64,000 nucleotides of DNA from CAZHRK01 sp964534555 (GCA_964534555.1 CAZHRK010000001.1:248001-312000); one strand, 5' to 3'. Counted from the first letter of the stretch, positions 17,081-26,877 are shown. Numbers and translations are program-made. Notes: generated by a model from the letters alone, not told the origin.

Positions 17081-18202
17081 ATGAATGACTACAGTGCAGG
17101 AAGACGCAGCTTTGTTTTGCGACTTTTTTCAAAAATTATCATTATCAGTATCTATATTATCGTAGGCCTTTTTTTGCTTTATTTGCCAGCTTTTAGAGAC
17201 AGATTAAGTGATAACAAATCTCTTAACGTTTGTGTTTTTACAGAGACATTTGCTCCAGAAATGATTGAAGCCTTTACAAAAAAAACAGGCGTTAAAGTTA
17301 ATTTGACGTATGTTGAAATGGACGAGCAAATGTATGCTAAGTTTCGCATGAATGGTGCTCTAGGGTATGATGTTGTTAACGTCTCTGACTTTCTTGTGCA
17401 GATGCTTATTCAAGATGAGCTTCTTTATAAATTTGAGCAATCAAAAATTCCTAACCTTCAGTCAGTGATGCCAAGCCTGCGCGGCAAGGTGTATGATCCA
17501 CAGAATCATTTTAGCGTGCCGCATAAATGGTACGTCTATGGCTTTGCTTACAAAAAGAGCTTTTTTGAAAAAATGCCACAGCCATTATCTCTAGATTTGC
17601 TTTTTGCTGACCAAGATACTTTTGTGCGTAATGGGCTTATTACGAATCAATATAAAGTCTCTATGCTTGAAGATGGGCGTGACGCTGTCTTTCTTGCGTC
17701 ATTATATAAAGATGCAAGGGTTGATAATCTTGATCACGCTAAGCTTGAGTGGATTAAAAAGCTTTTGATTAAACAAAAGAAATGGGTAGAAACATACACT
17801 GTTTCAAGCTCTGAGTATTATCTTTTGAGCGATATATTGCCTCTTGCGCTTATGTCGAGCAATTACATGCGAAAAATTTTAGAACAAACATCTGATTTTG
17901 GTTTTGTGATTCCAAAAGAAGGCTCAATGCTTATTATTGAAAACCTTGTTATTCCAAATACGTCTCAGAAAAAAGAGCTCGCTCAAGAGTTTATTAATTT
18001 TATGCTTTCTGATGATGTTGCTGCGTTTAACAGTGATGCTTTTTCTTTTGATTCTGCAAATAAAAATGCACAGGAACAAAATTCGCCACAGAGTGTTTTA
18101 ACACCAACAGAAGAAGATTTTAAGCGTTTGCATATCCCTCTTTTACCTCCACACTTACGTAAAGCAGTTGAGGATTTGTGGCTTGAGGTTGGCTTTTCAT
18201 AA
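17081..18202 (+). CDS. Membrane-anchored polyamine-binding protein, copy 2
   Basis: Tandem paralogue of the preceding binding protein, 373 residues. It has the same layout: an N-terminal helix (residues 15-35), then SLNVCVFTETFAPEMIEAF, GYDVVNVSDFLVQMLIQDE and HFSVPHKWYVYGFAYKK. Both copies end with nearly the same motif, FKRLHIPL through LWLEVGFS or AWLEVGFA. The copies have diverged in the ligand-proximal loops, so they may bind different polyamines or act as a pair with one permease. The gene starts 15 bases after copy 1. Confidence 0.85.
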   Translation: MNDYSAGRRSFVLRLFSKIIIISIYIIVGLFLLYLPAFRDRLSDNKSLNVCVFTETFAPEMIEAFTKKTGVKVNLTYVEMDEQMYAKFRMNGALGYDVVNVSDFLVQMLIQDELLYKFEQSKIPNLQSVMPSLRGKVYDPQNHFSVPHKWYVYGFAYKKSFFEKMPQPLSLDLLFADQDTFVRNGLITNQYKVSMLEDGRDAVFLASLYKDARVDNLDHAKLEWIKKLLIKQKKWVETYTVSSSEYYLLSDILPLALMSSNYMRKILEQTSDFGFVIPKEGSMLIIENLVIPNTSQKKELAQEFINFMLSDDVAAFNSDAFSFDSANKNAQEQNSPQSVLTPTEEDFKRLHIPLLPPHLRKAVEDLWLEVGFS

Positions 18203-18267
18203 GATCATAAAGTACTCTAGAAAAACTTGGCATTTGATTTTAAAAAGTTTGAAAGAGAAAGATATTT

Positions 18268-19452
18268 ATGAGCAATTCACTTTTTACTAAATTTAATCAG
18301 ATTAAAGAAAAATATCTTAAGCGCCGTGAAGAATTTAAAGACTATTGCGATAGCATTATTTCATGGTCTGGTAAAAAAATAAAACTGCGTGGGCTCTCTG
18401 CACTTGCATCAGCAGATGAAGCGATTCGTGCTGTTGATGTATTTGGCTCGCAAGTTCAAGATGCTGTTATAAAGCCTCATTACAAAGCTCTTAAGCGTGC
18501 CTACCGACAACTTAATGAGATGACAAAACCGTGGTGGCGTCAGTGGATTGAGGCTGTTGTTGTCGCACTTGGTTTGGCGCTTATATTAAGAAATTTTATT
18601 TTTGGTCTCTATCATGTCCCAACTGGCTCTGCAGAACCAAATATTTTGGTAGGCGACAGAATCTGGGGCAATAAAATGGCTTATTATATGAGCGATGTTA
18701 AGCGCGGTGAGCTTGTAATTTTTGATAACCCTTTGCATAACTTTAGTGCCAAAGGAACATTTGATTATTACTGGCAGCGTTATGTTGGGTTTCCTATTCC
18801 TGTATTAGGCCTTAGCGCTGGAGCTGATAATTGGGTTAAGCGTGTCATTGGGGTGCCTGGTGATATTATTGAAGGCCGTGTTGAAGATGGCAAAACAGTT
18901 GTCTATCTTAATGGCAAAGCTCTCGAGGAAAAATACGTCAATCCTTATCCGCTTATTTTCATGACAAAGGATCGTGGATTTATAGACTTAGGTTCTCTTG
19001 CAAGGATTCCTGTCTTGTCATTTTTCCATAAGCACCAGCAGCGTGTGTTTTACACGTATGATCCATCAGTGCCGTTTGCAGAACAACCATTTTATGCCAT
19101 GGATGATAATCAAATTATTCGTGATTCATTAACTGGGTTGCCATATTTGCGTCAGCCACGTTCACCATCAGTTGAAGGTGAGCACGTAGTTGATGTGTTT
19201 GGCCCATACAGAATCCCTGAAGGCAAGTATTGGGTGATGGGTGATAGTCGCAAAAATAGTATTGACAGCAGATGGTGGTTATTCCTTGATGAAGAACTTA
19301 TTCACGGGCGTGCAAGCTTTATTATTTATTCTATTGATAGTGAAGAGCCATTTTGGGTGTTTGAACTTATTAAACATCCGATTGATTTTTTCAAGCGATA
19401 TGTTCGCTGGAATAGATTTTTTACATGGTTAAAAACTCACCCGATTGAATAA
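18268..19452 (+). CDS. lepB: Signal peptidase I, enlarged
   Basis: Membrane-bound serine protease that removes signal peptides, which fits the many exported proteins in this window. It has 394 residues, longer than the usual 200-330. The catalytic Ser121 lies in HVPTGSAEPN, where most family members have GSM rather than GSA. The catalytic Lys191 lies in NWVKRVIGVPGD. The late signature GDSRKNSIDSRWW is intact. About 95 residues of mostly charged sequence precede the transmembrane helix (near 92-108). There is also a long insertion between the Lys motif and GDSR, containing PYPLIF and FFHKHQQR. No second membrane helix is obvious. Confidence 0.92.
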   Translation: MSNSLFTKFNQIKEKYLKRREEFKDYCDSIISWSGKKIKLRGLSALASADEAIRAVDVFGSQVQDAVIKPHYKALKRAYRQLNEMTKPWWRQWIEAVVVALGLALILRNFIFGLYHVPTGSAEPNILVGDRIWGNKMAYYMSDVKRGELVIFDNPLHNFSAKGTFDYYWQRYVGFPIPVLGLSAGADNWVKRVIGVPGDIIEGRVEDGKTVVYLNGKALEEKYVNPYPLIFMTKDRGFIDLGSLARIPVLSFFHKHQQRVFYTYDPSVPFAEQPFYAMDDNQIIRDSLTGLPYLRQPRSPSVEGEHVVDVFGPYRIPEGKYWVMGDSRKNSIDSRWWLFLDEELIHGRASFIIYSIDSEEPFWVFELIKHPIDFFKRYVRWNRFFTWLKTHPIE

Positions 19453-19484
19453 TGAGCATTTGAATTTGAGTTTAAAATAGTTTT

Positions 19485-19512
19485 TATATGCCCCTGCTTT
19501 TAGTGGGGGCGA
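19485..19512 (+). promoter_or_regulatory. GC-rich hairpin in the metG leader
   Basis: GCCCC and GGGGC arms enclose a loop of about 10 bases between lepB and metG. There is no T-tract after it on either strand, so it is not a clear terminator. It may be a leader structure of metG. Confidence 0.3.
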
Positions 19513-19554
19513 TTCCCTCGAGCAAGGCTTGATGGTACTTAGTTGAGATGATCT

Positions 19555-21492
19555 ATGAATAAACGTTTTTATATTACAACACCAATTTATTATCCTAATG
19601 CACAGCCTCACGTAGGAACGCTTTATTCTACGCTGCTTGCTGACGTAGCTGCTCGTTATCACGCGCTTGCAGGCAAAAAGACTTTTTTTCTAACAGGTAC
19701 AGACGAGCACGGTCAAAAGATACAGGAGCGTGCAGAAGCTGCAGGCAAAACACCAAAGGCTTTTGTTGATGAAATTGTCCCAGCATTTAAATCGCTTTGG
19801 GACAGCTATAATATTGTTCCATCTCGCTTTATTAGAACAACTGATCAAGACCATGAATTTGGCGTTGTGCAGTGGATTGAAAAAGTTATGGCGCAGGGTG
19901 ATATTTATAAATCATCATACACTGGCTGGTATTGTGTTCCGTGCGAAACGTTTGTAAATACTGGCTCTGAGCCGGTTACGGATGAAAAAGGAAACTTTGT
20001 TTGCCCTAGTTGTAAGCGCGGGCTTAAGCAGATAGAAGAAGAAAGTTATTTCTTTCGACTTAGTGCCTATCAAGATAAATTACTTGCATTCTATGAACAA
20101 AATCCTGATTTTATCGCGCCACGTGAGCGTCTTGCTGAGGTGGTTTCATTTGTTAAAGCAGGGCTTAAAGACCTGAGCATTTCGCGCAAGTCAGTAAGCT
20201 GGGGAATCCCGTTTCCTGGTGATTCAGAACATACAGTATATGTCTGGGCTGATGCGCTTAATAATTATGTAACTGGTATCGGATACGGGCAGCAGGATAC
20301 AACAGCACAAGATTTATTTAAAACATTTTGGCCTGCAGATGCACATATGATGGCCAAAGATATTGTGCGTTTCCATGCGGTTTATTGGCCTGCGTTTCTC
20401 ATGGCTGCAGAGCTTGAATTGCCTAAGAAATTAGTGGTACATGGGTACTTGCTGACCGGTGACACAAAGATGTCAAAATCTCTTGGTAATGCATTTGATC
20501 CATTTAAACTGCGTGATTTATACGGAGTTGATCAGGTTCGTTATTATTTAACGCGTCATATGGCTATCACTCACGACGGTAATTTTGATTTAGCAGACCT
20601 TGAAGAAAAAGTTGGTGCTGAGCTTGCTAATGCTTTTAGCAATTTGCTTAACAGAGCACTAACGCTTGCGCTCTCACATAATGCTGCAACACTACAACGC
20701 CCGCAAGAACTCGAGGCGCGCAGTGCGGCATTGCTTGAGCGAGGAAACGAAGCATATAAGCTTTATTGTGATGAAATGGATAAGTTTTATTTTCACACAG
20801 CTTATGCCGAAGTATTTAAGTTTGTTGGATTTGTTAACGCGTATTTTCATGAGCTTGAGCCGTGGAAGCTTGCAAAGACTAACCCTGCGCTTTTTGCTGA
20901 ATCATTATGGACTGCATCACGAAGCCTTCATATGATTGGCATTATGCTTCAGCCTGTTATTCCGCATGCATCATCTCAGCTTCTTAGTGCGCTTGGTGCA
21001 CCACTTGACCAAGCTACTGATTATGATGCACTTGTGCGTAGTAACCAGTTGCAAAATACCTATACGCTAACAAAAATAGATCCACTTTTTACAAGACCAG
21101 AAAAACATAGTCAGGCACTTATGGAACAAAAACAAGCAGCAGTAGAAAGCAATGCACCGGAAGCACCAGTCCTTACGATTGATGATGTGGTGAAGGTTCA
21201 TCTTGTTGTTGGAAAAATTATTCACTGTGAGGCTGTTCCGAATTCAGATAAGCTTCTTAAGCTTGATATTGATGCAGGCGAATATGGCAAGCGACAAATT
21301 TTATCTGGTGTTGCAAAAGACATTAAGCCAGATGAGTTGATTGGTCGTAATGGGGTGTTTATCGCTAACTTACCACCACGCAAAATGGCTGGATTTGTAT
21401 CAGAGGGCATGATGCTTTATGGTACTGACTCAGAAGGTAAGCTTAAGCTTTGTACTGTAGAGGGTGCGGCACCTGGAGCACGCGTTAAGTAG
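19555..21492 (+). CDS. metG: Methionyl-tRNA synthetase with C-terminal tRNA-binding domain
   Basis: Class I synthetase of 645 residues. The HIGH-equivalent is PHVGTLYST (near residues 18-26). A zinc knuckle follows (CVPCETF and CPSCKRG), and KMSKS is at 305-309 in TGDTKMSKSLGNAFDP. The C-terminal 100 residues form an EMAP/Trbp111-type domain, starting around IDDVVKVHLVVGKI, with SDKLLKLDIDAG and FIANLPPRKMAGF, which aids dimerisation and tRNA binding. The gene is convergent with ftsZ and shares a two-way terminator with it. Confidence 0.97.
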   Translation: MNKRFYITTPIYYPNAQPHVGTLYSTLLADVAARYHALAGKKTFFLTGTDEHGQKIQERAEAAGKTPKAFVDEIVPAFKSLWDSYNIVPSRFIRTTDQDHEFGVVQWIEKVMAQGDIYKSSYTGWYCVPCETFVNTGSEPVTDEKGNFVCPSCKRGLKQIEEESYFFRLSAYQDKLLAFYEQNPDFIAPRERLAEVVSFVKAGLKDLSISRKSVSWGIPFPGDSEHTVYVWADALNNYVTGIGYGQQDTTAQDLFKTFWPADAHMMAKDIVRFHAVYWPAFLMAAELELPKKLVVHGYLLTGDTKMSKSLGNAFDPFKLRDLYGVDQVRYYLTRHMAITHDGNFDLADLEEKVGAELANAFSNLLNRALTLALSHNAATLQRPQELEARSAALLERGNEAYKLYCDEMDKFYFHTAYAEVFKFVGFVNAYFHELEPWKLAKTNPALFAESLWTASRSLHMIGIMLQPVIPHASSQLLSALGAPLDQATDYDALVRSNQLQNTYTLTKIDPLFTRPEKHSQALMEQKQAAVESNAPEAPVLTIDDVVKVHLVVGKIIHCEAVPNSDKLLKLDIDAGEYGKRQILSGVAKDIKPDELIGRNGVFIANLPPRKMAGFVSEGMMLYGTDSEGKLKLCTVEGAAPGARVK

Positions 21493-21503
21493 TCATGTTA
21501 TTC

Positions 21504-21553
21504 AAAAGAATAAAGGGGTGTGCTAGCTAATAGCGCACCCCTTTATTCTTTTT
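21504..21553. terminator. Two-way terminator between metG and ftsZ
   Basis: A stem of about 20 bp (AAAGAATAAAGGGGTGTGC with GCGCACCCCTTTATTCTTT, one mismatch-type pair) and a 9-nt loop, with a T-run on the plus strand and a T-rich tail on the minus strand. Confidence 0.88.
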
Positions 21554-21561
21554 CTGCAGTG

Positions 21562-22818
21562 TTATGATTCGTTTGAATTATCTGTTTGTTGTTGTGATTT
21601 TTTACGTAAAAATGTTGGCGTATCAAAATCATTCATATCAAATTGTGCTGCTTGAACTTCTTGTTCGTGCACGCGTACTGGTGCGTGCTGCTGTTCAGCT
21701 AACTCTAGTGGTGCTACTTCAACGATTTCTTCAACGTGTACAATTTTTTCAACTATAGGCTCAGGCATCATAACGCTTTGTGATGGGATAACCACCTCTT
21801 TGATTTTTATTGTTGAGGCTGTATCTGGAGCCGCCTGCGCAATGGCAACGTCACTCAGTCCTGTAGCAATAATTGTTACGCTAATTTCACTGTCCATGGT
21901 TGTATCAATTACTGACCCCATGATGATGTTTGCATCTGGGCTTACCATATCGTATACAAGTGATGCAGCTTCGTTAATTTCCATAAGCTCAAGATCAGAG
22001 TTACCTGTGATGTTTATCAGCACACCACGAGCACCATGGATGCTTGCGTTTTCAAGGAGTGGTGAGCTGATAGCTTTGAGCGCTGCTTGGCGAGCACGAT
22101 CAGGACCAGATGCTTTGCCTGTTCCCATGATTGCGTAGCCAGTATCTTTCATAATGGTTCTAACGTCAGCAAAATCAACGTTGATATGTCCTGCTTTAGT
22201 AATGATATCTGAGATGCCTTTGATAGCATGTTTCAAAATATCATTTGAGAGTGCAAATGCATTAAGCATAGAAATCTTAGGATCTGCAAACTCAAGAAGC
22301 TTCTGATTTGGTACCGTGATCATCGTATCAACGGCGCTCTTTACAGCTTTGAGTGCTTCTTCTGCATGTTTTGCGCGGCGCTTACCCTCAAAGGTGAATG
22401 GTTTTGTAACTATCGCGACGGTTAGTACCCCAAGCTCTTTTGCGGCTTGAGCAATTACTGGTAATGCACCAGTCCCCGTTCCCCCACCCAACCCTGCTGT
22501 CAAAAAGAGGATATCTGTATCGATCAAAAGCTCTTTTATACTTTCTATATCCTCTTCAGCAGCTCTTCGTCCTACGTCAGGGTTTGATCCTGCCCCTAGA
22601 CCTTTTGTTATCTTTTTTCCTAGTTGTATCTTATGGTGTGCTGGTGACGCATTTAGTGCTTGTGCGTCAGTATTTGCAACAATAAATTGTATGCCCGGCA
22701 TATCTCCGCTTAAAACCATGCTGTTTACGGCATTACCACCTGCACCGCCAACGCCAATTACTTTTAGGTTAACCCCAACGGTACTTAGTATGTCTTCTTC
22801 TAGTGCAAGTTCGATCAT
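21562..22818 (-). CDS. ftsZ: Cell division protein FtsZ
   Basis: Tubulin-like GTPase that forms the division ring, 418 residues. The N-terminal motif KVIGVGGAGGNAVN and the T4 loop GLGGGTGTGALP (near residues 107-118) bind GTP. The T7 loop region NVDFADVRTIM supplies the catalytic Asp. A disordered linker rich in Glu and Val follows, then the C-terminal peptide FDTPTFLRKK that binds FtsA. The start is the ATG at 22818, preceded by AAAGGAGAG; the in-frame TTG at 22833 lies within that ribosome site. It is the last gene of ftsQ-ftsA-ftsZ. Having FtsZ argues against Chlamydiae or Planctomycetes. Confidence 0.97.
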   Translation of the reverse strand: MIELALEEDILSTVGVNLKVIGVGGAGGNAVNSMVLSGDMPGIQFIVANTDAQALNASPAHHKIQLGKKITKGLGAGSNPDVGRRAAEEDIESIKELLIDTDILFLTAGLGGGTGTGALPVIAQAAKELGVLTVAIVTKPFTFEGKRRAKHAEEALKAVKSAVDTMITVPNQKLLEFADPKISMLNAFALSNDILKHAIKGISDIITKAGHINVDFADVRTIMKDTGYAIMGTGKASGPDRARQAALKAISSPLLENASIHGARGVLINITGNSDLELMEINEAASLVYDMVSPDANIIMGSVIDTTMDSEISVTIIATGLSDVAIAQAAPDTASTIKIKEVVIPSQSVMMPEPIVEKIVHVEEIVEVAPLELAEQQHAPVRVHEQEVQAAQFDMNDFDTPTFLRKKSQQQTDNSNES

Positions 22819-22871
22819 GCGCTCTCCTTTCAAGCCGGATATGCCAGCCTGTCTTTATATCGTTGTATCAA

Positions 22872-24128
22872 TTAAAAAAGATCATAGATCCATGATTTCA
22901 TTCTTTTCAATACACGAGCAAAAACAGCTTCGTCCGGGGTGTGCACCTCACCGACATTTTTTTCTCCAGTTGAGTGGAGTAAAAGTCCGTAAGCTGTAGC
23001 ATAAATTGGACTTTTTAGGGCATCAGGAATGAGGTATGGTTTTGTTGGATCTGGCGACATAGGGTATCCAACTCGAACAGGCATTCCTAGTTTTTCACTC
23101 GCAAGCTCTTTGACGCCATCAAGCAGCGACCCCCCACCGGTCAAAACAAGTCCGCAGGGCATAAGTCCTTTGAGTCTAAACTGATTGATTTCATCTAGAA
23201 AGAGTTCAAAAATTTCTTCTGCTCTAAAGTTTACGATCTCTGTAATTGTTGAGAGTTTAATAGTGCGCACACCTTCTTCGTACCCAAGATCAACATCAAT
23301 AAATGAGTCTGCGTAGTGCATTCCATGAGACGTCAAAGCTGAAGCATAGAGCTTTTTAAGCTCTTCAGCTTTGTTGAAGGGGATGTTCAGCCCAACAGCG
23401 ATATCGTTAGTAAAATGGTTGCCAGCAATAGCAATAACTTTTGAATGTCTTATACGCCCGTCTTTATAGAGAGCAAAGTCACATGTGCCGCCACCAATAT
23501 CTAGAATTCCCACACCCATTTCTTGTTCTGCTGGTGTAAGAACAGCTGTAGCTGATGCAAGCTGCTCAAGTACTATGTCAGAAACACCCACGTCAGCAAG
23601 TTCACATGATCTGATGATGTTTTGTGCAGATGCTACCGCACCGGTGATAATATGCACGTGTGCTTCAAGTCTGACTCCGTACATGCCAAGTGAATCATAA
23701 ATATAATCTTGGCCATCTACCTTAAAATATTGTGGCAGGACGTGCAGGATTTGCTGGTCTTGAGGAAGCGGAATAGCTTTTGCTGCATCGATTACACGAT
23801 CAATATCGCTTTGCGTTACTTCTTTATTTTTAATCGCAACAACACCGGTCGAATTATATGATTGAATATGCCCGCCTGAAATTCCTACGCATGCGTCTTC
23901 GATTTCAACACCAGCCATTGTCTGGGCTTCTGCAACAGCTTTTTTAATTGATTCAACTGCTTGGGCAATGTTAACAATGACACCTTTTTTTAACCCTTGT
24001 GATGGGTGCTTGCCGATGCCTAAAATCTCTGTTTGGCCGTCGCTATTTACACGTGCGATAATAACCACGATTTTAGTTGTACCGATATCGATAGCAGCTG
24101 TTATCTGTTGTCCAAATTTCTTTGTCAT
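22872..24128 (-). CDS. ftsA: Cell division protein FtsA
   Basis: Actin-like ATPase that ties FtsZ to the inner membrane, 418 residues. The phosphate-1 loop is AAIDIGTTKIVVII near residues 11-24, the phosphate-2 loop is ILDIGGGTCDFALY near 208-221, and the adenosine motif is LTGGGSLLDGV. The 1C subdomain lies near residues 84-162. The C-terminal amphipathic helix ARVLKRMKSWIYDLF is the membrane-targeting sequence. Its start overlaps the end of the FtsQ-like gene by 4 bases. Confidence 0.96.
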   Translation of the reverse strand: MTKKFGQQITAAIDIGTTKIVVIIARVNSDGQTEILGIGKHPSQGLKKGVIVNIAQAVESIKKAVAEAQTMAGVEIEDACVGISGGHIQSYNSTGVVAIKNKEVTQSDIDRVIDAAKAIPLPQDQQILHVLPQYFKVDGQDYIYDSLGMYGVRLEAHVHIITGAVASAQNIIRSCELADVGVSDIVLEQLASATAVLTPAEQEMGVGILDIGGGTCDFALYKDGRIRHSKVIAIAGNHFTNDIAVGLNIPFNKAEELKKLYASALTSHGMHYADSFIDVDLGYEEGVRTIKLSTITEIVNFRAEEIFELFLDEINQFRLKGLMPCGLVLTGGGSLLDGVKELASEKLGMPVRVGYPMSPDPTKPYLIPDALKSPIYATAYGLLLHSTGEKNVGEVHTPDEAVFARVLKRMKSWIYDLF

Positions 24129-24937
24129 GTTCCCTTCCCCCTCGTAGCAGGTTTGAAAAATCGTACGATAATCTGGTCGCTTACGCGAAGGTCAAACGCA
24201 AGGGGTGTATTTTTTGCTTCCAGATATTTTTTGGTAATAAGCCCTTTGTTGCATAAGTCTTGGAAGACGCAACTGAGAGCGTCAAGCTTCTTATGATTAA
24301 AAAAGTTTTTGTTATTAGTGATTATGTCGCATCGACAGAGAGCTTTTTTAGGTTTTAATACAATCTTATTACTTGAAAAGTAAGTAACGTCATAATCTTT
24401 TGTTAACTCGGGTTGCAGCCCGCTTAAAAGTTTAAACGCTACCTTGGGTAGCGCTTTGTTTTTTAAAATTTTTTCATCAATTGCTACATGCTCAAGCTTT
24501 TCAACATTAATTTGTGGAAAAAGATCTTGGGAAAATAGTTCGGGCAAATCCCCAAGGATATACTTGTTATTAACATAGTATCTTGGTTGAACCCCTGTAA
24601 TTGTGGCAATAAGCGTACTTGGTGGAGCAAGATTTATTTTAAGTGACTTTACATAAGGGTGAGCGCTCTTAAGCTTTCGTTCAAATGCTTCAGCCTCTTG
24701 AACGCTCATGGCTTGTTTTGAAAACTGCTGTTTGATTTTATGTTCAATTACACGAGTTTGTTCTGGATTGTAAAATGAGTGGAAAGTGATATCAAACGAT
24801 GTTGGTGTAAAAAGAGCAGCGTGTGTTTTTTTTGCAAGATTTTGAGTTGATGAAACAAGGATATATGCTGCTGGGATTCCGACTCCCAGAGCTATGATAG
24901 ATAGTATGCTTTTGTAATAACGCTTTATATGCAGCAT
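24125..24937 (-). CDS. ftsQ: FtsQ/DivIB-like cell division protein
   Basis: Protein of about 270 residues with a short cytoplasmic basic N-terminus, one transmembrane helix near residues 9-29 and a periplasmic region. The segment with HPYVKSLKINLAPPSTLIATITGVQPRYYV fits the POTRA-to-beta transition of FtsQ. Identity is supported more by position directly upstream of ftsA, with a 4-base overlap, than by sequence, since FtsQ diverges fast. It would link cytoplasmic division proteins to septal wall synthesis. A GTG at 24949 is an alternative start. No mur genes lie beside it in this window, unlike classical dcw clusters. Confidence 0.75.
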   Translation of the reverse strand: MLHIKRYYKSILSIIALGVGIPAAYILVSSTQNLAKKTHAALFTPTSFDITFHSFYNPEQTRVIEHKIKQQFSKQAMSVQEAEAFERKLKSAHPYVKSLKINLAPPSTLIATITGVQPRYYVNNKYILGDLPELFSQDLFPQINVEKLEHVAIDEKILKNKALPKVAFKLLSGLQPELTKDYDVTYFSSNKIVLKPKKALCRCDIITNNKNFFNHKKLDALSCVFQDLCNKGLITKKYLEAKNTPLAFDLRVSDQIIVRFFKPATRGKGT

Positions 24938-25115
24938 TATAATCACCAAGCCTTGTAATAACTGGTTTGATCTCTTGATTCAGCTTTATGCTAGAAAAAA
25001 ACATTCTTCAAGCGCAATACATGATGAAGCATTTTTATTCTAGTCCTCATGCTTTGGGTAATTAGATATAACTTTCAAGCCTCTTTCATTAAGCCATCTG
25101 CTAATTAGTAATCTG

Positions 25116-25144
25116 TTGCTGGTCTGTTGCCCCTTTGTTATCAT
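25116..25144 (+). promoter_or_regulatory. Promoter of the pilus/secretion operon
   Basis: TTGCTG, a 17-base spacer and TATCAT with an extended -10 TG one base upstream. The predicted start of transcription lies about 30 bases before the ATG of the ATPase gene. Confidence 0.55.
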
Positions 25145-25179
25145 CAGGGTGTTTTGATCATAAGAAGGAGTTGATTGGC

Positions 25180-26877
25180 ATGCTGCGCAAACGAATAGGT
25201 GATATTCTCATCGAGATGGGTCTGCTAACACAGCAGCAACTTGATGAATGTTTGGTTGAGCAAAAGACATCAGGCAAGCTTTTGGGTTCGCTTCTTTTAG
25301 AAAAAAACTTAGTAGCCAAACAAGATCTTGCTCGCGCGCTGGCAAAACAGGTGAATGTTAAATTTATTGATACAATCACCGAGCAAATGGCTGATCCTAC
25401 ACTTCTTGGTAAAGTTCCACTAAAATTTTTGCGTCAGCATGTTGTCATACCATTAATGTATGAAGGCATGCGTACTATCGCAACTTCAAATCCTCGAGAC
25501 CTGCAGCCGCTTGATGACCTTGCTCTACTTATGCCAGGAGAAGTCGTTTATGCAGTTGCAACAGAAGAAGTAATTCTTGAGGCTATTAATCGTTACTATC
25601 CGCTTGAGACCAGCAAAGAGATGATGGATGATCTGAGCAGTAACGAAGGCAGTGATGAATTTGAGTTTGGCCCTGGTCAGCTTGAAGACAAAGATATCAT
25701 GGAGATGGCTAACGATGCTCCAATCGTTAAGCTTGTTAATCATATTCTCCTGCAAGCTGCAAAAGAAGGTGCCTCAGATATTCATATTGAATCATTTGAA
25801 AAAGATTTACGCGTCCGCTTTAGAATCGACGGAAATATGTATTTGAGAGTGACGCCTCCTAAGCGCTATCAAAGCGCAATCGTCTCTCGTATAAAGATCA
25901 TGGCAAATCTTAATATTGCTGAAAAACGTATTCCTCAGGACGGTCGTATTCAAGTAAAAATTGCAGATAAAGCATTTGATATACGTGTGTCAGTGCTCCC
26001 TGCAAACTATGGTGAGCGCGTTGTAATGCGTTTGCTTGATAAGTCAAAAGGTGTTGTTGAGCTTGAAAAGCTTGATCTTGTCGAGCGTGATTATAATTTG
26101 CTTACTAAGACTATTACGCGTCCAAACGGGATTATCCTTGTGAGCGGTCCTACCGGATCAGGTAAGACAACAACTTTATATTCAATATTAAATCGTCTTA
26201 ATCAGCCTGACGTAACACTCATCACGGTTGAGGATCCGGTTGAATACACTATTCATGGTATTAACCAGGTGCAGGTGAATGAAAAAGCTGGGCTTACATT
26301 TGCTACAGCGCTACGTTCAATTTTGCGTCAGGATCCTGATGTTTGCCTTATCGGAGAAATTCGAGATGCAGAGACTGCACAAATTGCTACGCAGGCAGCG
26401 CTTACAGGTCACTTAGTGCTTAGCACTATTCACACCAATAGCGCTCCAGGAACAATTACTCGATTAATTGATATGGGCATAGAGCCATTTCTTATTGCAT
26501 CATCTCTTGTATGCGTGATTTCTCAGCGATTGGTGCGCAGACTCTGCCAAAAATGCAAACAGCAGTATACGCCCGAGCCTGACATGCTTGCGCGTGTTGG
26601 AATAAAACCAGAAGACGCAAAAGGGATTACCTTTTACAAGCCTGTTGGTTGTGATGACTGCTTGAAGCTTGGGTACCGAGGCCGACTTGCTCTTTTTGAG
26701 ATTATGGAAGTCTCTGACGAAATGGCAAAACTTATCGTCGCTCGTTCTGATGCAACTTTGGTTAAGAAAAAAGCACTTGAAATGGGCATGATACAGTTAA
26801 GTGATGATGGCGTGCGTCAGATTAAGGCAGGACGTACAACTATTGAGGAAGTGTTAACTGTTGCGTATGCAGATTAA
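25180..26877 (+). CDS. GspE/PilB-type secretion ATPase
   Basis: Hexameric traffic ATPase of 565 residues that powers pilus or pseudopilus assembly at the inner membrane. The N-terminal MshEN-type domain begins IGDILIEMGLLT. Walker A is GPTGSGKTTT near 324-333, the Asp box is ITVEDPVEY, Walker B is CLIGEIRDAETA, and the His box is TGHLVLSTIHTN. A four-Cys zinc site (CQKC near residue 455, then CDDC) is typical of GspE and PilB. AAGGAG supports ATG 25180; the frame is open upstream to 25135. The next three genes encode apparent PilO-, PilP- and PilQ-like proteins. No PilC/GspF inner-membrane platform gene is seen in this window. Confidence 0.93.
   Translation: MLRKRIGDILIEMGLLTQQQLDECLVEQKTSGKLLGSLLLEKNLVAKQDLARALAKQVNVKFIDTITEQMADPTLLGKVPLKFLRQHVVIPLMYEGMRTIATSNPRDLQPLDDLALLMPGEVVYAVATEEVILEAINRYYPLETSKEMMDDLSSNEGSDEFEFGPGQLEDKDIMEMANDAPIVKLVNHILLQAAKEGASDIHIESFEKDLRVRFRIDGNMYLRVTPPKRYQSAIVSRIKIMANLNIAEKRIPQDGRIQVKIADKAFDIRVSVLPANYGERVVMRLLDKSKGVVELEKLDLVERDYNLLTKTITRPNGIILVSGPTGSGKTTTLYSILNRLNQPDVTLITVEDPVEYTIHGINQVQVNEKAGLTFATALRSILRQDPDVCLIGEIRDAETAQIATQAALTGHLVLSTIHTNSAPGTITRLIDMGIEPFLIASSLVCVISQRLVRRLCQKCKQQYTPEPDMLARVGIKPEDAKGITFYKPVGCDDCLKLGYRGRLALFEIMEVSDEMAKLIVARSDATLVKKKALEMGMIQLSDDGVRQIKAGRTTIEEVLTVAYAD

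Noticed and set aside
19485..19512. T-box or riboswitch upstream of metG
   Set aside because: The hairpin is present, but no T-box sequence, specifier loop or terminator pair is visible.
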